Positions 43,832 through 52,689 of a stretch of 64,000 nucleotides of DNA are shown one piece after another. Position 1 is the stretch's first letter, and each line of letters starts with the position of its first letter. The stretch is from an uncultured Acetatifactor sp. (GTDB taxonomy: Bacteria; Bacillota; Clostridia; Lachnospirales; Lachnospiraceae): positions 69,457-133,456 of the forward strand of contig CAJTVB010000009.1 of assembly GCA_910579755.1 (NCBI GenBank). The letters are read 5' to 3'. Position numbers and translations under genes: made by a program. Under the pieces are notes generated by a model that worked only from the letters and a program-made list of their open reading frames with translations, ran no database searches and was not told the DNA's origin.

Positions 43832-45250
43832 CTACGGCTTTTGGCCGTTTTCGGAATCAGTGCTTTTTGCATTTTCATAAAAACAGTAGCTTCGCTTCTC
43901 GTTTCCCTTGATCTGGTAAAGAGCCTTGTCCGCATTCCGGTACAGGTCCTCCGGGAAGCCGTTCTCAGAAAAGGCGATTCCCACGCTTAAGGAAACCCTG
44001 GGCAGTCCGTCTGTAGGATGCAGGAGCGCATGGTTGATGCTGTTAACCTTTTCTTCTATGACAAATTTCATTTCGGCGGTGATATCCATCACCACCACGG
44101 CAAATTCATCCCCTCCGATCCTGGCAGGCAGGTCAGAGTCCCGAAAGCTGTATTCCAAAAGCGTTGCGACCTTTTTCAGAACCTGGTCACCGGTCTCATG
44201 GCCATAACGGTCATTGACTTGCTTAAACTGATTCACATCAATGATCATCAGGGCCAGAGGAGTACCTTTTCCTTTCAGGAGCTGCCGGCATTGGTCGAAG
44301 GAGCCTCTGTTGGCAATGCCGGTAAGGGGGTCATGCTCGGCCCGGTTGCGCAGCATGAGGATATTGGCGGCAGTGGCTTCATAGATTTGGTTATAGGTCA
44401 GCGCCATATAACGAAATTCGTATGCACCGGCTGATTCCAGCTGTTTTCCGTCTCTGATATTGCGGATGAAGACCTGCATGGGGAGTACGATCAGACGCAG
44501 AATGGACACAAAAAGCAAGATTGTGCCGGCAAGCAATATGCCGATGAGCACCTGCTGCCGGACCAGTGCGCTCTTCAGAGCAGAGATACTGTCCTGCTGT
44601 TTTTGCTGAATCTGTTCCATCACATTGTTCAAAAAAGCGGTTATATTATTTTCTGCCTGGTTTTTTGTGGCTTGATAATCTGCGCCGAAAACCAGCTCCC
44701 GGGCCCGCTCCAACAGTCGGGAGGAATCTGCCCCCTGATCCTCAGGAAGAAGCTCCAGGCTCGAAAGCTCAGGAAAGCTGCTGATGTCATAGCCCTGGGA
44801 ATCCGCGGCCAGCCGCATGGCATAGGCTTCCCAGGCCGTCAGCTCCACAGCCTGGTCCATGGCAGTCTGCAGCAGGGTGGAAATGTCGTCGCCTGCCGGG
44901 TATTCCTGAAGCCGTTCCAAGGCGTTGATCCTGTGCTCGCCTGCCGAAACTCTGGCAAAGTAGTCGGATATATGCTGGGGATCCAGAGTCATGGTGTACA
45001 GGCGCGCCTGGCCGGTGAGGTAATCAAAGCTTTTTTCTGCCAGGGAAACATATTTTTGACAGTGTATATATGCGTCGGTGGCGGAGAGCATGGTGTCATA
45101 TTGGCGGGATGCCTGAAGGGTGATACAAATGAGAAGCAGGTACAGCAGCACGGATACGCAGATCATCACATAGTTTAAGGTACGAATTCGGATTCCTGAC
45201 TGTGGTTTTTTATGATTGCGTTTTAATGCCTGAGCGGTATTTTCTATCAT
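43832..45250 (-). CDS. membrane-bound diguanylate cyclase (GGDEF)
   Basis: The 472-residue protein has two membrane helices (about residues 27-45 and 240-262) flanking a helical extracytoplasmic sensor region, then a C-terminal GGDEF domain (about 305-460). The active-site motif GGDEFAVVV is intact, and RDSD lies five residues before it, the correct position for the product-binding inhibitory site (RxxD). It should therefore make cyclic di-GMP with feedback control. The sensed signal is unknown. It is first in an operon with PAP2 and DUF2971 genes; its promoter must lie in the 146-base divergent gap to 45397. Confidence 0.9.
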   Translation of the reverse strand: MIENTAQALKRNHKKPQSGIRIRTLNYVMICVSVLLYLLLICITLQASRQYDTMLSATDAYIHCQKYVSLAEKSFDYLTGQARLYTMTLDPQHISDYFARVSAGEHRINALERLQEYPAGDDISTLLQTAMDQAVELTAWEAYAMRLAADSQGYDISSFPELSSLELLPEDQGADSSRLLERARELVFGADYQATKNQAENNITAFLNNVMEQIQQKQQDSISALKSALVRQQVLIGILLAGTILLFVSILRLIVLPMQVFIRNIRDGKQLESAGAYEFRYMALTYNQIYEATAANILMLRNRAEHDPLTGIANRGSFDQCRQLLKGKGTPLALMIIDVNQFKQVNDRYGHETGDQVLKKVATLLEYSFRDSDLPARIGGDEFAVVVMDITAEMKFVIEEKVNSINHALLHPTDGLPRVSLSVGIAFSENGFPEDLYRNADKALYQIKGNEKRSYCFYENAKSTDSENGQKP

Positions 45251-45396
45251 AATAATGCTCCTTCAAACCAAGGCCTCTGGCGGTTTGCGGTTTTTAACTA
45301 AAATTTTTATGGACGGAATATATGTACTTCTTTTATTATATAGGAAAAGGGTAAAAATTTGTAGCTTTTTTTCTGGAGGGATTGGAGGAAATTGAA

Positions 45397-47274
45397 ATGA
45401 AGAGCGGCGACATTGAATATCGGTATCGGATGCACTGGGCAGACTGGCTGCAGTGGGCGGTGCACATTGTGGGAAAGACACAGGGAAAAGGGAGGATCCT
45501 CGTGCTGACAGCGATTTTGGGAATGCTGGGAGTTTTTCTGGCAAAGCAGGGCCTGGAGCAGGGAGCGCTTTTTTGGGCAGACTCCGTCTGGTCTTTGCTG
45601 GTTTTTCCCATATTTCTTTGCTTCCCCTGGGCGCTGACCACGGCTGTTATATGGCGGCAGAGCTGCCGCCGTCAACCGTCGGAGAGTCTTGTGCTGCGGC
45701 TGAAGGAGGACCGGATGATTCTGGAGGGGGCCGGTATCAGGGAGGTTTTACTGGATGACTTTTGCGGCTGCGAGCGTGCCGGAGGGCTTTTATTAGTGAA
45801 ACATCGGGGAATCGGCGAGGAGGTGTACTACAGCCTTTTGCCCAGGCGGGTTTTTCAGGAGCCGGGAGAGGAAGAGAAATTTCTGGAGGAGCTGGAGAGG
45901 AGAGCCAGGGAGAGCCGTCAGAAGGAAACGAAAGATGAAAACGTTCCGTGGGATGAAGGGATTGAGACCGGACCGACAGAAAAGAAGTACGGCTCCGCGG
46001 ATTTGTGCCCTTCGGGGTGCTATCGGTATTCATTGGACGAAGAGGGGCTGGCGCATATGCTGGCGGTCTATCAGGCCGCTGGGAGAGAGCGGCAGCGGAA
46101 AGGAATCCGGGCGGGGGTTTTTCTGGCAGCCGGTGTATGCCTCACGGCTTCGGCGGCTCTTTTCTGGCTTTTAAGCTGGCAGGGACTGCTGCTTCTCCTG
46201 CTTTTTGGACCGATGGCCCGGCTTTTTACAGGCAGGCGCGTATATAGTGAGCAAGATTTCCTGGAAGCGGTCAAGGCCGGAAATTATAGTCACATGCTGG
46301 GGGAATGGCAGGTGGATCTGTCGGGGGATCTGATCTGTGCACGTGTGAATGACCGCCAGTGCCTGATTGGCTGGAAGGGCCTGGAGGAGGTGCTGTTGGT
46401 GGAGGATACCTATGTGCTTAGCTATGGAGGAAACAGAACCAGTCAGATCAGCGTGCCTGTGAGCGCCCTGGCCGGTTCCTCCGGAGAACAGGAGTTTTTG
46501 GAACGCTGCGGGGAACAGGGGCTGAAGCCGCCCGGGGAAGCAGTACGGATCCCCAATGCAAAAAAAGCCGGCAGCAGAGGCAGAAAATTTTACAGGATCG
46601 CCCTGACAACGGCGCTGATTTTTCTGGCGTTCCGAAGCCTGTGGCCCCGCATTTCGGTGAACTTGAAGCCCGTTTCCCTGGAAGAGCAGCGCAGTATTCT
46701 GGAGGAGCTGGGGTTTGGGATTCCGGAGGAGCTGATGGAGGAGATCAGGCAGTGGATGGAGGAGGAAGGGGCTTACAGGGAATATGTGGAGAGAACGCCT
46801 TTTTATGAGTTGCTTCTGGGCCTTGCGCAACCAAAGTGGGATCAGGAAACCTGGGAAGTGACTGCTTTTCCCGAGCAGGCCTATTGGTTTGACTGGGAGG
46901 CCTGGGATGTAGAGGGAAGCTATGAGGAAATCCTGAAGGGCGTAGAGAGCCTTTCGGCAGGTGAGCTGCGCTTTGAACAAATCGTCACAGACTGGAGCGG
47001 CGCCAGCTGGGAAAATGGGACGGGACGCATTAAACTGACCTTTACCTGCAATGGAAAACCCTGCAGCATGAGCCTGCAGGTATCCCACGACTGGCTGGAC
47101 AATTCCGTGATTAAAAAGCTCAATGGAATCCTGGCACAGCTTCCGGGCCGGGAAGGGGACCGGTGGATTTATGCCTGTGACGACGGGGGACAGGGAGCTA
47201 TCCTTTTTTACCGGGACAGAGCGTGGGCCCGGAAGTTTGAAAAGCGCACGGGCATTGAGCTCTACTTTCGGTAG
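45397..47274 (+). CDS. membrane protein with two YcxB-like modules
   Basis: The 625-residue protein appears to contain two copies of a YcxB-like unit: two membrane helices followed by a small beta-rich domain. Copy 1 covers about residues 1-160 (YRYRMHWADW at the start) and copy 2 about 205-390 (YRYSLDEEGL). A further helix near 395-415 leads to a C-terminal domain of about 200 residues with several Trp-rich stretches. No enzyme motif is evident and the role is unknown. ATG 45397 has GGAGG eight bases upstream; TTG 45382 is a poorer start. Its end overlaps the convergent GT39-like gene by 13 bases. Confidence 0.6.
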   Translation: MKSGDIEYRYRMHWADWLQWAVHIVGKTQGKGRILVLTAILGMLGVFLAKQGLEQGALFWADSVWSLLVFPIFLCFPWALTTAVIWRQSCRRQPSESLVLRLKEDRMILEGAGIREVLLDDFCGCERAGGLLLVKHRGIGEEVYYSLLPRRVFQEPGEEEKFLEELERRARESRQKETKDENVPWDEGIETGPTEKKYGSADLCPSGCYRYSLDEEGLAHMLAVYQAAGRERQRKGIRAGVFLAAGVCLTASAALFWLLSWQGLLLLLLFGPMARLFTGRRVYSEQDFLEAVKAGNYSHMLGEWQVDLSGDLICARVNDRQCLIGWKGLEEVLLVEDTYVLSYGGNRTSQISVPVSALAGSSGEQEFLERCGEQGLKPPGEAVRIPNAKKAGSRGRKFYRIALTTALIFLAFRSLWPRISVNLKPVSLEEQRSILEELGFGIPEELMEEIRQWMEEEGAYREYVERTPFYELLLGLAQPKWDQETWEVTAFPEQAYWFDWEAWDVEGSYEEILKGVESLSAGELRFEQIVTDWSGASWENGTGRIKLTFTCNGKPCSMSLQVSHDWLDNSVIKKLNGILAQLPGREGDRWIYACDDGGQGAILFYRDRAWARKFEKRTGIELYFR

Positions 47275-48836
47275 AATACATAATAGTGCTCTGTTTCCAT
47301 CATAGAGTAGGAATATCCCGTGAGACCTTCGTCTGAAAAAACACCCTGCCAGCCGGAGCCTTTGTTGCACACCAGAATTTCTTCGCCGGTGTATTTTTCC
47401 GGTGCCCGGAAGTGCAGGTTTTGGTAGTCCTGGAGATAGCCGGCTTCATTGCAGTGGCTGACAAATTCATCGGGAGGCACGGGATTTGACAGAAAATAGA
47501 ATTCGCCCACCTCATCCAGCACATAGATTTCCCGGGCTCTTTGTTCCGGGGACAGAAGGGAGAGTGCCTGATCCACGCCTCCGTAGATCTGAAATACTGC
47601 GGCGTTCTTTGGGAAAAAATACTCGACAGAAAAGCCGGCAAAGGATACGCCGTAGCATATTGTCAGAACCGCTGCCCAGGCCATACCTGCGAAGCGCCTG
47701 CGAAACAGCCCGCCCACCGCAAAAATACCGTTAACGCAAAAAAATGCCAGGGCGATGAAGATTCCGTTGATATGATAATTATAATATCCGCACAGGAGAA
47801 ACATAAAGCCTTCCGCCAGGGTGAGAAACAGAACGAGAAGATCCGTGCTTAGGCGTTTTTCCCTAAGATCCTTCACGGATCGGACAATGCTGTGGACAAC
47901 GCCTGCCGCGATCAGCGGAGGGCTGAGAAGGTACATGGTCCAATAGCGGTCCGAGGAGCCGTATTTGCCGTCGGAGGTGAAGGGATAGGTGAGATTTTTC
48001 AGCTTTACCAGAATACCTGACAGGGAAAGAGCCACCTCTTCGGTGCGGTTGGTGATCATTTTGGGCACGGAAAAAAAAGGAGTCACGATAGGATCCAGAT
48101 CAAAATAATTTACCGCAAACACCAGGATGGGGGGAACGGCCAGAACCCACAGAGGAATGGCCAGAAACAAAAGCTGCCGAAAACGAAGGAAGCGTCCTTC
48201 ACGGCGGTAAAAAAGATAGTACAGCCCCCACAGCACGCAGAATACGGAAACCACCAGGGCGGCGATAATGTAGGTGTACAGGGTAACGCCCAACAGAACT
48301 CCGGCCAGTGCAAAATAGCCATAAAGCCTTCGGTCAGGATGTTTGCAGGCCTTTTTCAGAAGCCGCACCAGAACAAACAGGGATACGGTCAGAACCCCCA
48401 GCATGGAATTGCAGTCCAGGGCGTAACGGCTGCTCATGATAAAGTAGGGAAAGATGCCAAGAAGCGTCAGCCCGGCGAGCAGGCCCCGGTCTCCCCATTT
48501 TTCTCTCATGAGCAGGGCGCCGAAGAGTACCGTAATGATCCCCATTAGGGCGGCGGGCATGCGCAGTGTGACTATATTCAGTCCAAAAAGCTTCACCAGC
48601 AGAGCGCAGAAATAGGTGTAAAAGGCACTTTGCTCTCCATAAAAATTTGAGGGGCAGACAGGCAGAAAATTTCCGTACCGATCCGTTCCGAAGTTGGCAA
48701 TAGACCAGGCGTTGAGCCCCAGTCCTGCCTCGTCAATATGCATTCCCAAAGGGACCGCGGCAATGCGGCAGATCCGCAAAAGAGAAGCTGCCAAAAGGAG
48801 AATGCCGGCACATATATAAAGTCTGCGTTTACTCAT
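47262..48836 (-). CDS. GT39/ArnT-like membrane glycosyltransferase
   Basis: The 524-residue protein has about eleven membrane helices. The first outer loop reads PLGMHIDEAGLGLNAWSI, with the Asp-Glu pair of GT-C enzymes, followed by YTYFCALLVKLFGLN and TLRMPAALMGI, standard for the GT39/ArnT-like group. A soluble C-terminal region follows the helices. It overlaps the ANTAR regulator gene upstream by eight bases, an odd pairing that implies coupled translation. Its donor and acceptor are unknown, and it lies well away from the two glycan loci. Confidence 0.75.
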   Translation of the reverse strand: MSKRRLYICAGILLLAASLLRICRIAAVPLGMHIDEAGLGLNAWSIANFGTDRYGNFLPVCPSNFYGEQSAFYTYFCALLVKLFGLNIVTLRMPAALMGIITVLFGALLMREKWGDRGLLAGLTLLGIFPYFIMSSRYALDCNSMLGVLTVSLFVLVRLLKKACKHPDRRLYGYFALAGVLLGVTLYTYIIAALVVSVFCVLWGLYYLFYRREGRFLRFRQLLFLAIPLWVLAVPPILVFAVNYFDLDPIVTPFFSVPKMITNRTEEVALSLSGILVKLKNLTYPFTSDGKYGSSDRYWTMYLLSPPLIAAGVVHSIVRSVKDLREKRLSTDLLVLFLTLAEGFMFLLCGYYNYHINGIFIALAFFCVNGIFAVGGLFRRRFAGMAWAAVLTICYGVSFAGFSVEYFFPKNAAVFQIYGGVDQALSLLSPEQRAREIYVLDEVGEFYFLSNPVPPDEFVSHCNEAGYLQDYQNLHFRAPEKYTGEEILVCNKGSGWQGVFSDEGLTGYSYSMMETEHYYVFYRK

Positions 48837-49422
48837 CTGCTTTCCCTCCGTGGATGATGTTCTCCGCCGCCTGACGCTTGGTAATACACAGGTTCATGGC
48901 CATTTTTTCGATGTAGTGGTGAGCCGCAGGTTCGTCCAGGCCCTGTTGGTTGATCAGAAGCCATTTTGCCCGATTTACAAGCCGGATTTCCTCCATTTTT
49001 TCTTCGACGGACAGGGTCTTTTTTTCCATTTTCCGCAGACGCTCCCTGGCGCTGGTCAGCCAGCCTAAGGCCAGGGAGAGCGCCTGTTTTGAGGTGGGCT
49101 TGGGCAGTGTAAAGACACCGTGGGGTACTACTTTGTCATAGATTCCCATGTAGGTTTCAGACCGTGCCAGAAGCAGTACCACTGTGCCGGTTTCTGAGCA
49201 GATATCGATGGCAAAGCGCACACCGGTGTCGTCGGGAAGCGGTGAATTGATGATGACAAGGTCAAAAGGCCGCTCTGCGAATGTCCGCCTCGCCGCGTTG
49301 ACGCTGGAGACCGTGTGAACCTGGGAAAAGGCGGATTCCGGAAGCAGCGGGGACAGGGCGGAATTAATGTTCTGTGACGCCGAGGCCACCAGAACGCTGT
49401 ATGTTCGTTCTTCCAAACTCAT
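48829..49422 (-). CDS. ANTAR-domain RNA-binding regulator with degenerate receiver
   Basis: The 197-residue protein has an N-terminal receiver-like domain (about residues 8-120) and a C-terminal ANTAR domain (about 137-193, with the helical stretch RLVNRAKWLLINQQGLDE). ANTAR proteins bind paired RNA hairpins and prevent transcription termination. In the receiver the phospho-acceptor position reads VIINSPLPD, so the usual Asp is Asn59, and the N-terminal acidic pair is missing; phosphorylation is unlikely to be the switch. Clostridial ANTAR proteins next to glutamine synthetase genes are nitrogen regulators, which fits the upstream gene. ATG 49422 has GAGG five bases upstream. Confidence 0.82.
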   Translation of the reverse strand: MSLEERTYSVLVASASQNINSALSPLLPESAFSQVHTVSSVNAARRTFAERPFDLVIINSPLPDDTGVRFAIDICSETGTVVLLLARSETYMGIYDKVVPHGVFTLPKPTSKQALSLALGWLTSARERLRKMEKKTLSVEEKMEEIRLVNRAKWLLINQQGLDEPAAHHYIEKMAMNLCITKRQAAENIIHGGKADE

Positions 49423-49506
49423 ACAATCCTCGTTTCTGTGCCATTTATACACTATTTCTATACCGTCCTGCGCAGCCTGTCTGCAGGGAAGAGCTGCCCG
49501 GCACAT

Positions 49507-50724
49507 TTATCTGTTGCAGTAGGCATCCAGGATGGCAGGGGGGATGTGTGCCTTGATAAAGGAGCTGTCTGCGGCGGCTCTGCATGCCTGTTCCAGGCTG
49601 GCGGGGAGACGCTTCAGTTCCAGAAGGGCCAAACGAGAGGAATCTGCCTGATAAAGGTTTTCATTTACAGGGGGCCTCAGGGGCAGACGGTCTCTTATGC
49701 CATCCAGACCGGCCTGGATGATCAGAGCAAAGGCCAGATAGGGGTTGGCCTCCGGATCCGGCGAGCGCAGCTCTGCCCGCCGGTATTCTCCCTCTGCGGC
49801 GGGGATTCTAATGAGCTGGGAACGGTTCTGGGCAGACCAGGAAATATATTCCGGAGCCTTACATTTGCCCAGCCGCCTGTAGGAATTCTCTCCAGGGTTC
49901 AAAAACAGGGTCATTTCACGGATGTGCAGCAGGATACCTGAGATCATGGAATCCATCTGGTTGGAGCCGTCCTGAGCTTTTACAGATATATTGATGTGGA
50001 AACCGTTGCCCGGGTGATTGATCAGAGGCTTTGGACTGAAATCGGCTGTCAGACCGTTTCGGCAGGCGACAGTCTTGGCCACGGTACGGAAGGTCATGGC
50101 CTGATCCGCCGCCGTCAGCGCATCCGAGTAGCGAAAATCGATTTCATTTTGTCCGGGGCCTTCCTCGTGGTGGGAGCTTTCCGGGCAGATGCCCATCTGC
50201 TCCAGGGTCAGGCAGATTTCCCGGCGAATGTTTTCCCCCTTGTCTTCCGGCGCCATATCCATATATCCGGCTTCGTCGTAGGGGATCCGGGTGGATCTGC
50301 CGGCTTCGTCCGTGGTAAACAGGTAAAATTCCTGCTCTGCCCCAAAGAAAAACCGGAGGCCGGCTTTTTCTGCGTCTTCCACGGCTTTTTTGAGAATTTT
50401 CCTGGTGTCCTGTTTAAAGGGACTTCCGTTGGGACGGGCAATATCCGCAAACATGCGGACTACCCGGCCATGCTCCGGACGCCAGGGAAGGGGGGCCAGT
50501 GTCCCGGGCTCCGGGCGCAGCAGCAGGTCGGACCGGGTCTCGTCCCCGAAGCCTGCCACAGAGGAGGCATCAAAGGCTATTCCATAATCGAAGGCCCGGG
50601 AAAGCTCCTGAGGCATGATGGATATATTTTTTTGCCTGCCAAACACATCGCAAAAGGTCAGGCGGATGAATTTTACATCCTCCTCCCGGACATACTGCAT
50701 TACTTCCTGCTTTGAATAACTCAT
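49507..50724 (-). CDS. glutamine synthetase family protein, short C-terminus
   Basis: The protein of about 405 residues has the beta-grasp N-terminus (VKFIRLTFCDVFG) and the catalytic domain with GAEQEFYLF, HHEEGPGQNEIDF, NHPGNGFHINISV and RRAELRSPDPEANPYLAFA. These cover the metal, ATP and glutamate sites of type I glutamine synthetase. It stops soon after FIKAHIPPAILDAY, without the roughly 35 further residues found in ordinary GlnA, so it may be a GlnA-like ligase acting on glutamate or another amino acid. ATG 50724 gives the family N-terminus (MSYSKQEV); the longer frame to 50853 does not. It is upstream of the ANTAR gene on the same strand. Confidence 0.75.
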   Translation of the reverse strand: MSYSKQEVMQYVREEDVKFIRLTFCDVFGRQKNISIMPQELSRAFDYGIAFDASSVAGFGDETRSDLLLRPEPGTLAPLPWRPEHGRVVRMFADIARPNGSPFKQDTRKILKKAVEDAEKAGLRFFFGAEQEFYLFTTDEAGRSTRIPYDEAGYMDMAPEDKGENIRREICLTLEQMGICPESSHHEEGPGQNEIDFRYSDALTAADQAMTFRTVAKTVACRNGLTADFSPKPLINHPGNGFHINISVKAQDGSNQMDSMISGILLHIREMTLFLNPGENSYRRLGKCKAPEYISWSAQNRSQLIRIPAAEGEYRRAELRSPDPEANPYLAFALIIQAGLDGIRDRLPLRPPVNENLYQADSSRLALLELKRLPASLEQACRAAADSSFIKAHIPPAILDAYCNR

Positions 50725-50846
50725 TTTTGTCCCGAGTCCTTTCTGATTCATTTTTACAAGCAATATATACCGGATCCCGGGCTGTGTCAAGAAAAAGTAC
50801 ATGTGTGCAGGCTGTGGCCGGCACACTGGGAACTGTAACGCGATAC

Positions 50847-50875
50847 TTGACAAAACAGCCGGGAAAGCGCATAAT
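50847..50875 (+). promoter_or_regulatory. strong sigma-A promoter for pyrG
   Basis: TTGACA at 50847-50852 is perfect, the spacer is exactly 17 bases and the -10 is CATAAT at 50870-50875. The start point should fall near 50882. The 293-base gap between the divergent glutamine-synthetase-like gene and pyrG otherwise contains only the terminator-like hairpin described next. Confidence 0.75.
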
Positions 50876-50882
50876 CAAAACG

Positions 50883-50935
50883 AAAAGGGCAAGGGTGTCT
50901 TTGAAGAACTTTCAGAGGATATCCCTGCCCTTTTT
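50883..50935 (+). terminator. attenuator-like terminator in the pyrG leader
   Basis: AAAAGGGCA (50883-50891) pairs with TGCCCTTTT (50926-50934). The stem continues with GGG (50893-50895) to CCC (50923-50925) and TGTC (50896-50899) to GATA (50918-50921), with single-base bulges. A T-run follows from 50931 to 50935. It begins at or next to the predicted transcription start and lies about 80 bases before the pyrG ATG, the position of an attenuator. Confidence 0.7.
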
Positions 50936-51017
50936 GTATCTTGGGAAGATACATTCTGTGATGGGAAAAGTCCTTCGAGCAGGATAATTATTTGTAAAAG
51001 AAAGGTATGGGGAGCGT

Positions 51018-52625
51018 ATGCATAAGTATATTTTTATCACGGGAGGCGTTGTGTCGGGGCTGGGAAAGGGGATCACGGCGGCGTCCCTGGGGCGGCTGCT
51101 GAAGGCACGAGGGCTGAAGGTGGCGGCTCAGAAGCTGGATCCGTATATCAATGTGGATCCCGGCACCATGAGTCCTTATCAGCACGGGGAGGTGTATGTG
51201 ACCGAGGACGGCACGGAGACAGATCTGGATCTGGGGCATTATGAGCGTTTTATCGACGAAGATCTGAATCAGTTTTCGAACCTTACCACAGGAAAGGTAT
51301 ATTGGAACGTGCTGAACAAGGAACGCCGGGGCGAGTATTTGGGATCCACCGTACAGGTTATTCCCCATATCACCAATGAGATCAAGGATTTCGTCTACCG
51401 TGTGGGAGAAAAGACAGAGGCGGACGTGGTAATCACCGAAATCGGGGGCACCATCGGTGATATTGAATCCCAGCCCTTTATAGAGGCGGTGCGGCAAATT
51501 TCCCTGGAGGCGGGACGGGAGAACAGCCTGTTCATTCATGTGACACTGGTGCCCTTCCTGAGGGGCTCCGATGAACACAAATCCAAGCCCACTCAGCATT
51601 CCGTGAAGGAGCTGCAGGGGATGGGGATCAATCCGGACATTATTGTGCTTCGCTGTGACGAACCTCTGGAGGAGAGTATTTTTCGCAAAATTTCCCTGTT
51701 TTGTAATGTGAAGCAGGATTGTGTCATTGAAAACATCACTCTGCCGAACCTGTACGAAGCGCCCCTGATGCTGGAGCGGTCTCACTTTTCGGAGGTGGTA
51801 TGCCGGGAGCTGGGAATCAAGGCGCCGCAGCTCCAGCTGGATGAGTGGAGGCAGATGGTGGAGCACAGCAAGGTTTGCTCCGGCACGGTGCATATTGGGC
51901 TGGTGGGCAAGTATGTGGCACTGCATGATGCATACCTTTCCGTGGCGGAGGCCCTGCGCCATGCGGGATATTATCATCAGGTTCAGGTGGAAATCAAATG
52001 GATCGATTCGGAGGGCATCACCCGGGAAAATTACAGAGAGCAGCTGGCAGGGCTGGAAGGCATCCTGGTTCCGGGAGGCTTTGGGGGCAGGGGAATTCAG
52101 GGCATGATCCTGGCGGCTCAATATGCCAGGGAGGAGGGGCTTGCCTATTTCGGCATCTGTCTGGGCATGCAGGTGGCGGTAATCGAATATGCCAGAAACG
52201 TCGCCGGCCTTTCCTGTGCGGATTCGGGAGAATTTGACGCCGGCTGCGCCCATAAGGTCATCGACTTTATGCCGGGCCAGAGCGATGAGGTAGACAAGGG
52301 GGGAACCCTGAGGCTGGGGGCATATCCCTGCCGGATTATGCCGGGCACTGTCATGGAGCGCTGCTATGGAAAGGGCCTGATCAGCGAACGACACAGACAC
52401 CGGTACGAGTTCAGCAATGATTATCGTGAGCTATTACAGGAAAGGGGGCTTGTGATCAGCGGCACCTCCCCGGACGGCAGGCTGGTGGAGACGGTGGAGC
52501 TGCCGGACCGCCCGTTTTATGTGGGGGTTCAGTATCATCCCGAATTCAAAAGCCGCCCCAACGCGCCCCATCCCCTTTTCCGGGGATTTATCGGGGCCGC
52601 CATGAAAGCCTCCAGCATTCATTGA
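51018..52625 (+). CDS. pyrG: CTP synthase
   Basis: The enzyme makes CTP from UTP, ATP and glutamine. The 535-residue protein has the full synthetase domain (about 1-265; FITGGVVSGLGKGITAASLG at the N-terminus, then QKLDPYINVDPGTMSP) and the C-terminal glutamine amidotransferase domain with the catalytic Cys in GICLGMQ and the His-Glu pair in QYHPEF. GGGGAG precedes the ATG. A strong promoter and a terminator hairpin in its leader suggest control by transcription attenuation. CTP made here is also the co-substrate of pseF. Confidence 0.96.
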   Translation: MHKYIFITGGVVSGLGKGITAASLGRLLKARGLKVAAQKLDPYINVDPGTMSPYQHGEVYVTEDGTETDLDLGHYERFIDEDLNQFSNLTTGKVYWNVLNKERRGEYLGSTVQVIPHITNEIKDFVYRVGEKTEADVVITEIGGTIGDIESQPFIEAVRQISLEAGRENSLFIHVTLVPFLRGSDEHKSKPTQHSVKELQGMGINPDIIVLRCDEPLEESIFRKISLFCNVKQDCVIENITLPNLYEAPLMLERSHFSEVVCRELGIKAPQLQLDEWRQMVEHSKVCSGTVHIGLVGKYVALHDAYLSVAEALRHAGYYHQVQVEIKWIDSEGITRENYREQLAGLEGILVPGGFGGRGIQGMILAAQYAREEGLAYFGICLGMQVAVIEYARNVAGLSCADSGEFDAGCAHKVIDFMPGQSDEVDKGGTLRLGAYPCRIMPGTVMERCYGKGLISERHRHRYEFSNDYRELLQERGLVISGTSPDGRLVETVELPDRPFYVGVQYHPEFKSRPNAPHPLFRGFIGAAMKASSIH

Positions 52626-52666
52626 CGTGAGGGCCTGGTATCGTCTATACTATTATTAACGATACC
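52622..52666 (+). promoter_or_regulatory. promoter with overlapping operator-like palindrome before the fucosidase
   Basis: TTGACG (52622-52627), partly formed by the pyrG stop codon, and TATACT (52646-52651) are separated by 18 bases. GGTATCGT (52637-52644) and ACGATACC (52659-52666) are perfect inverted 8-base copies with 14 bases between, so the two half-sites flank the -10 box and lie 22 bases apart centre to centre, about two helical turns. A dimeric repressor bound here would block transcription. Confidence 0.65.
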
Positions 52667-52689
52667 AACGTCAGAGAGGAGGCGTCCGC

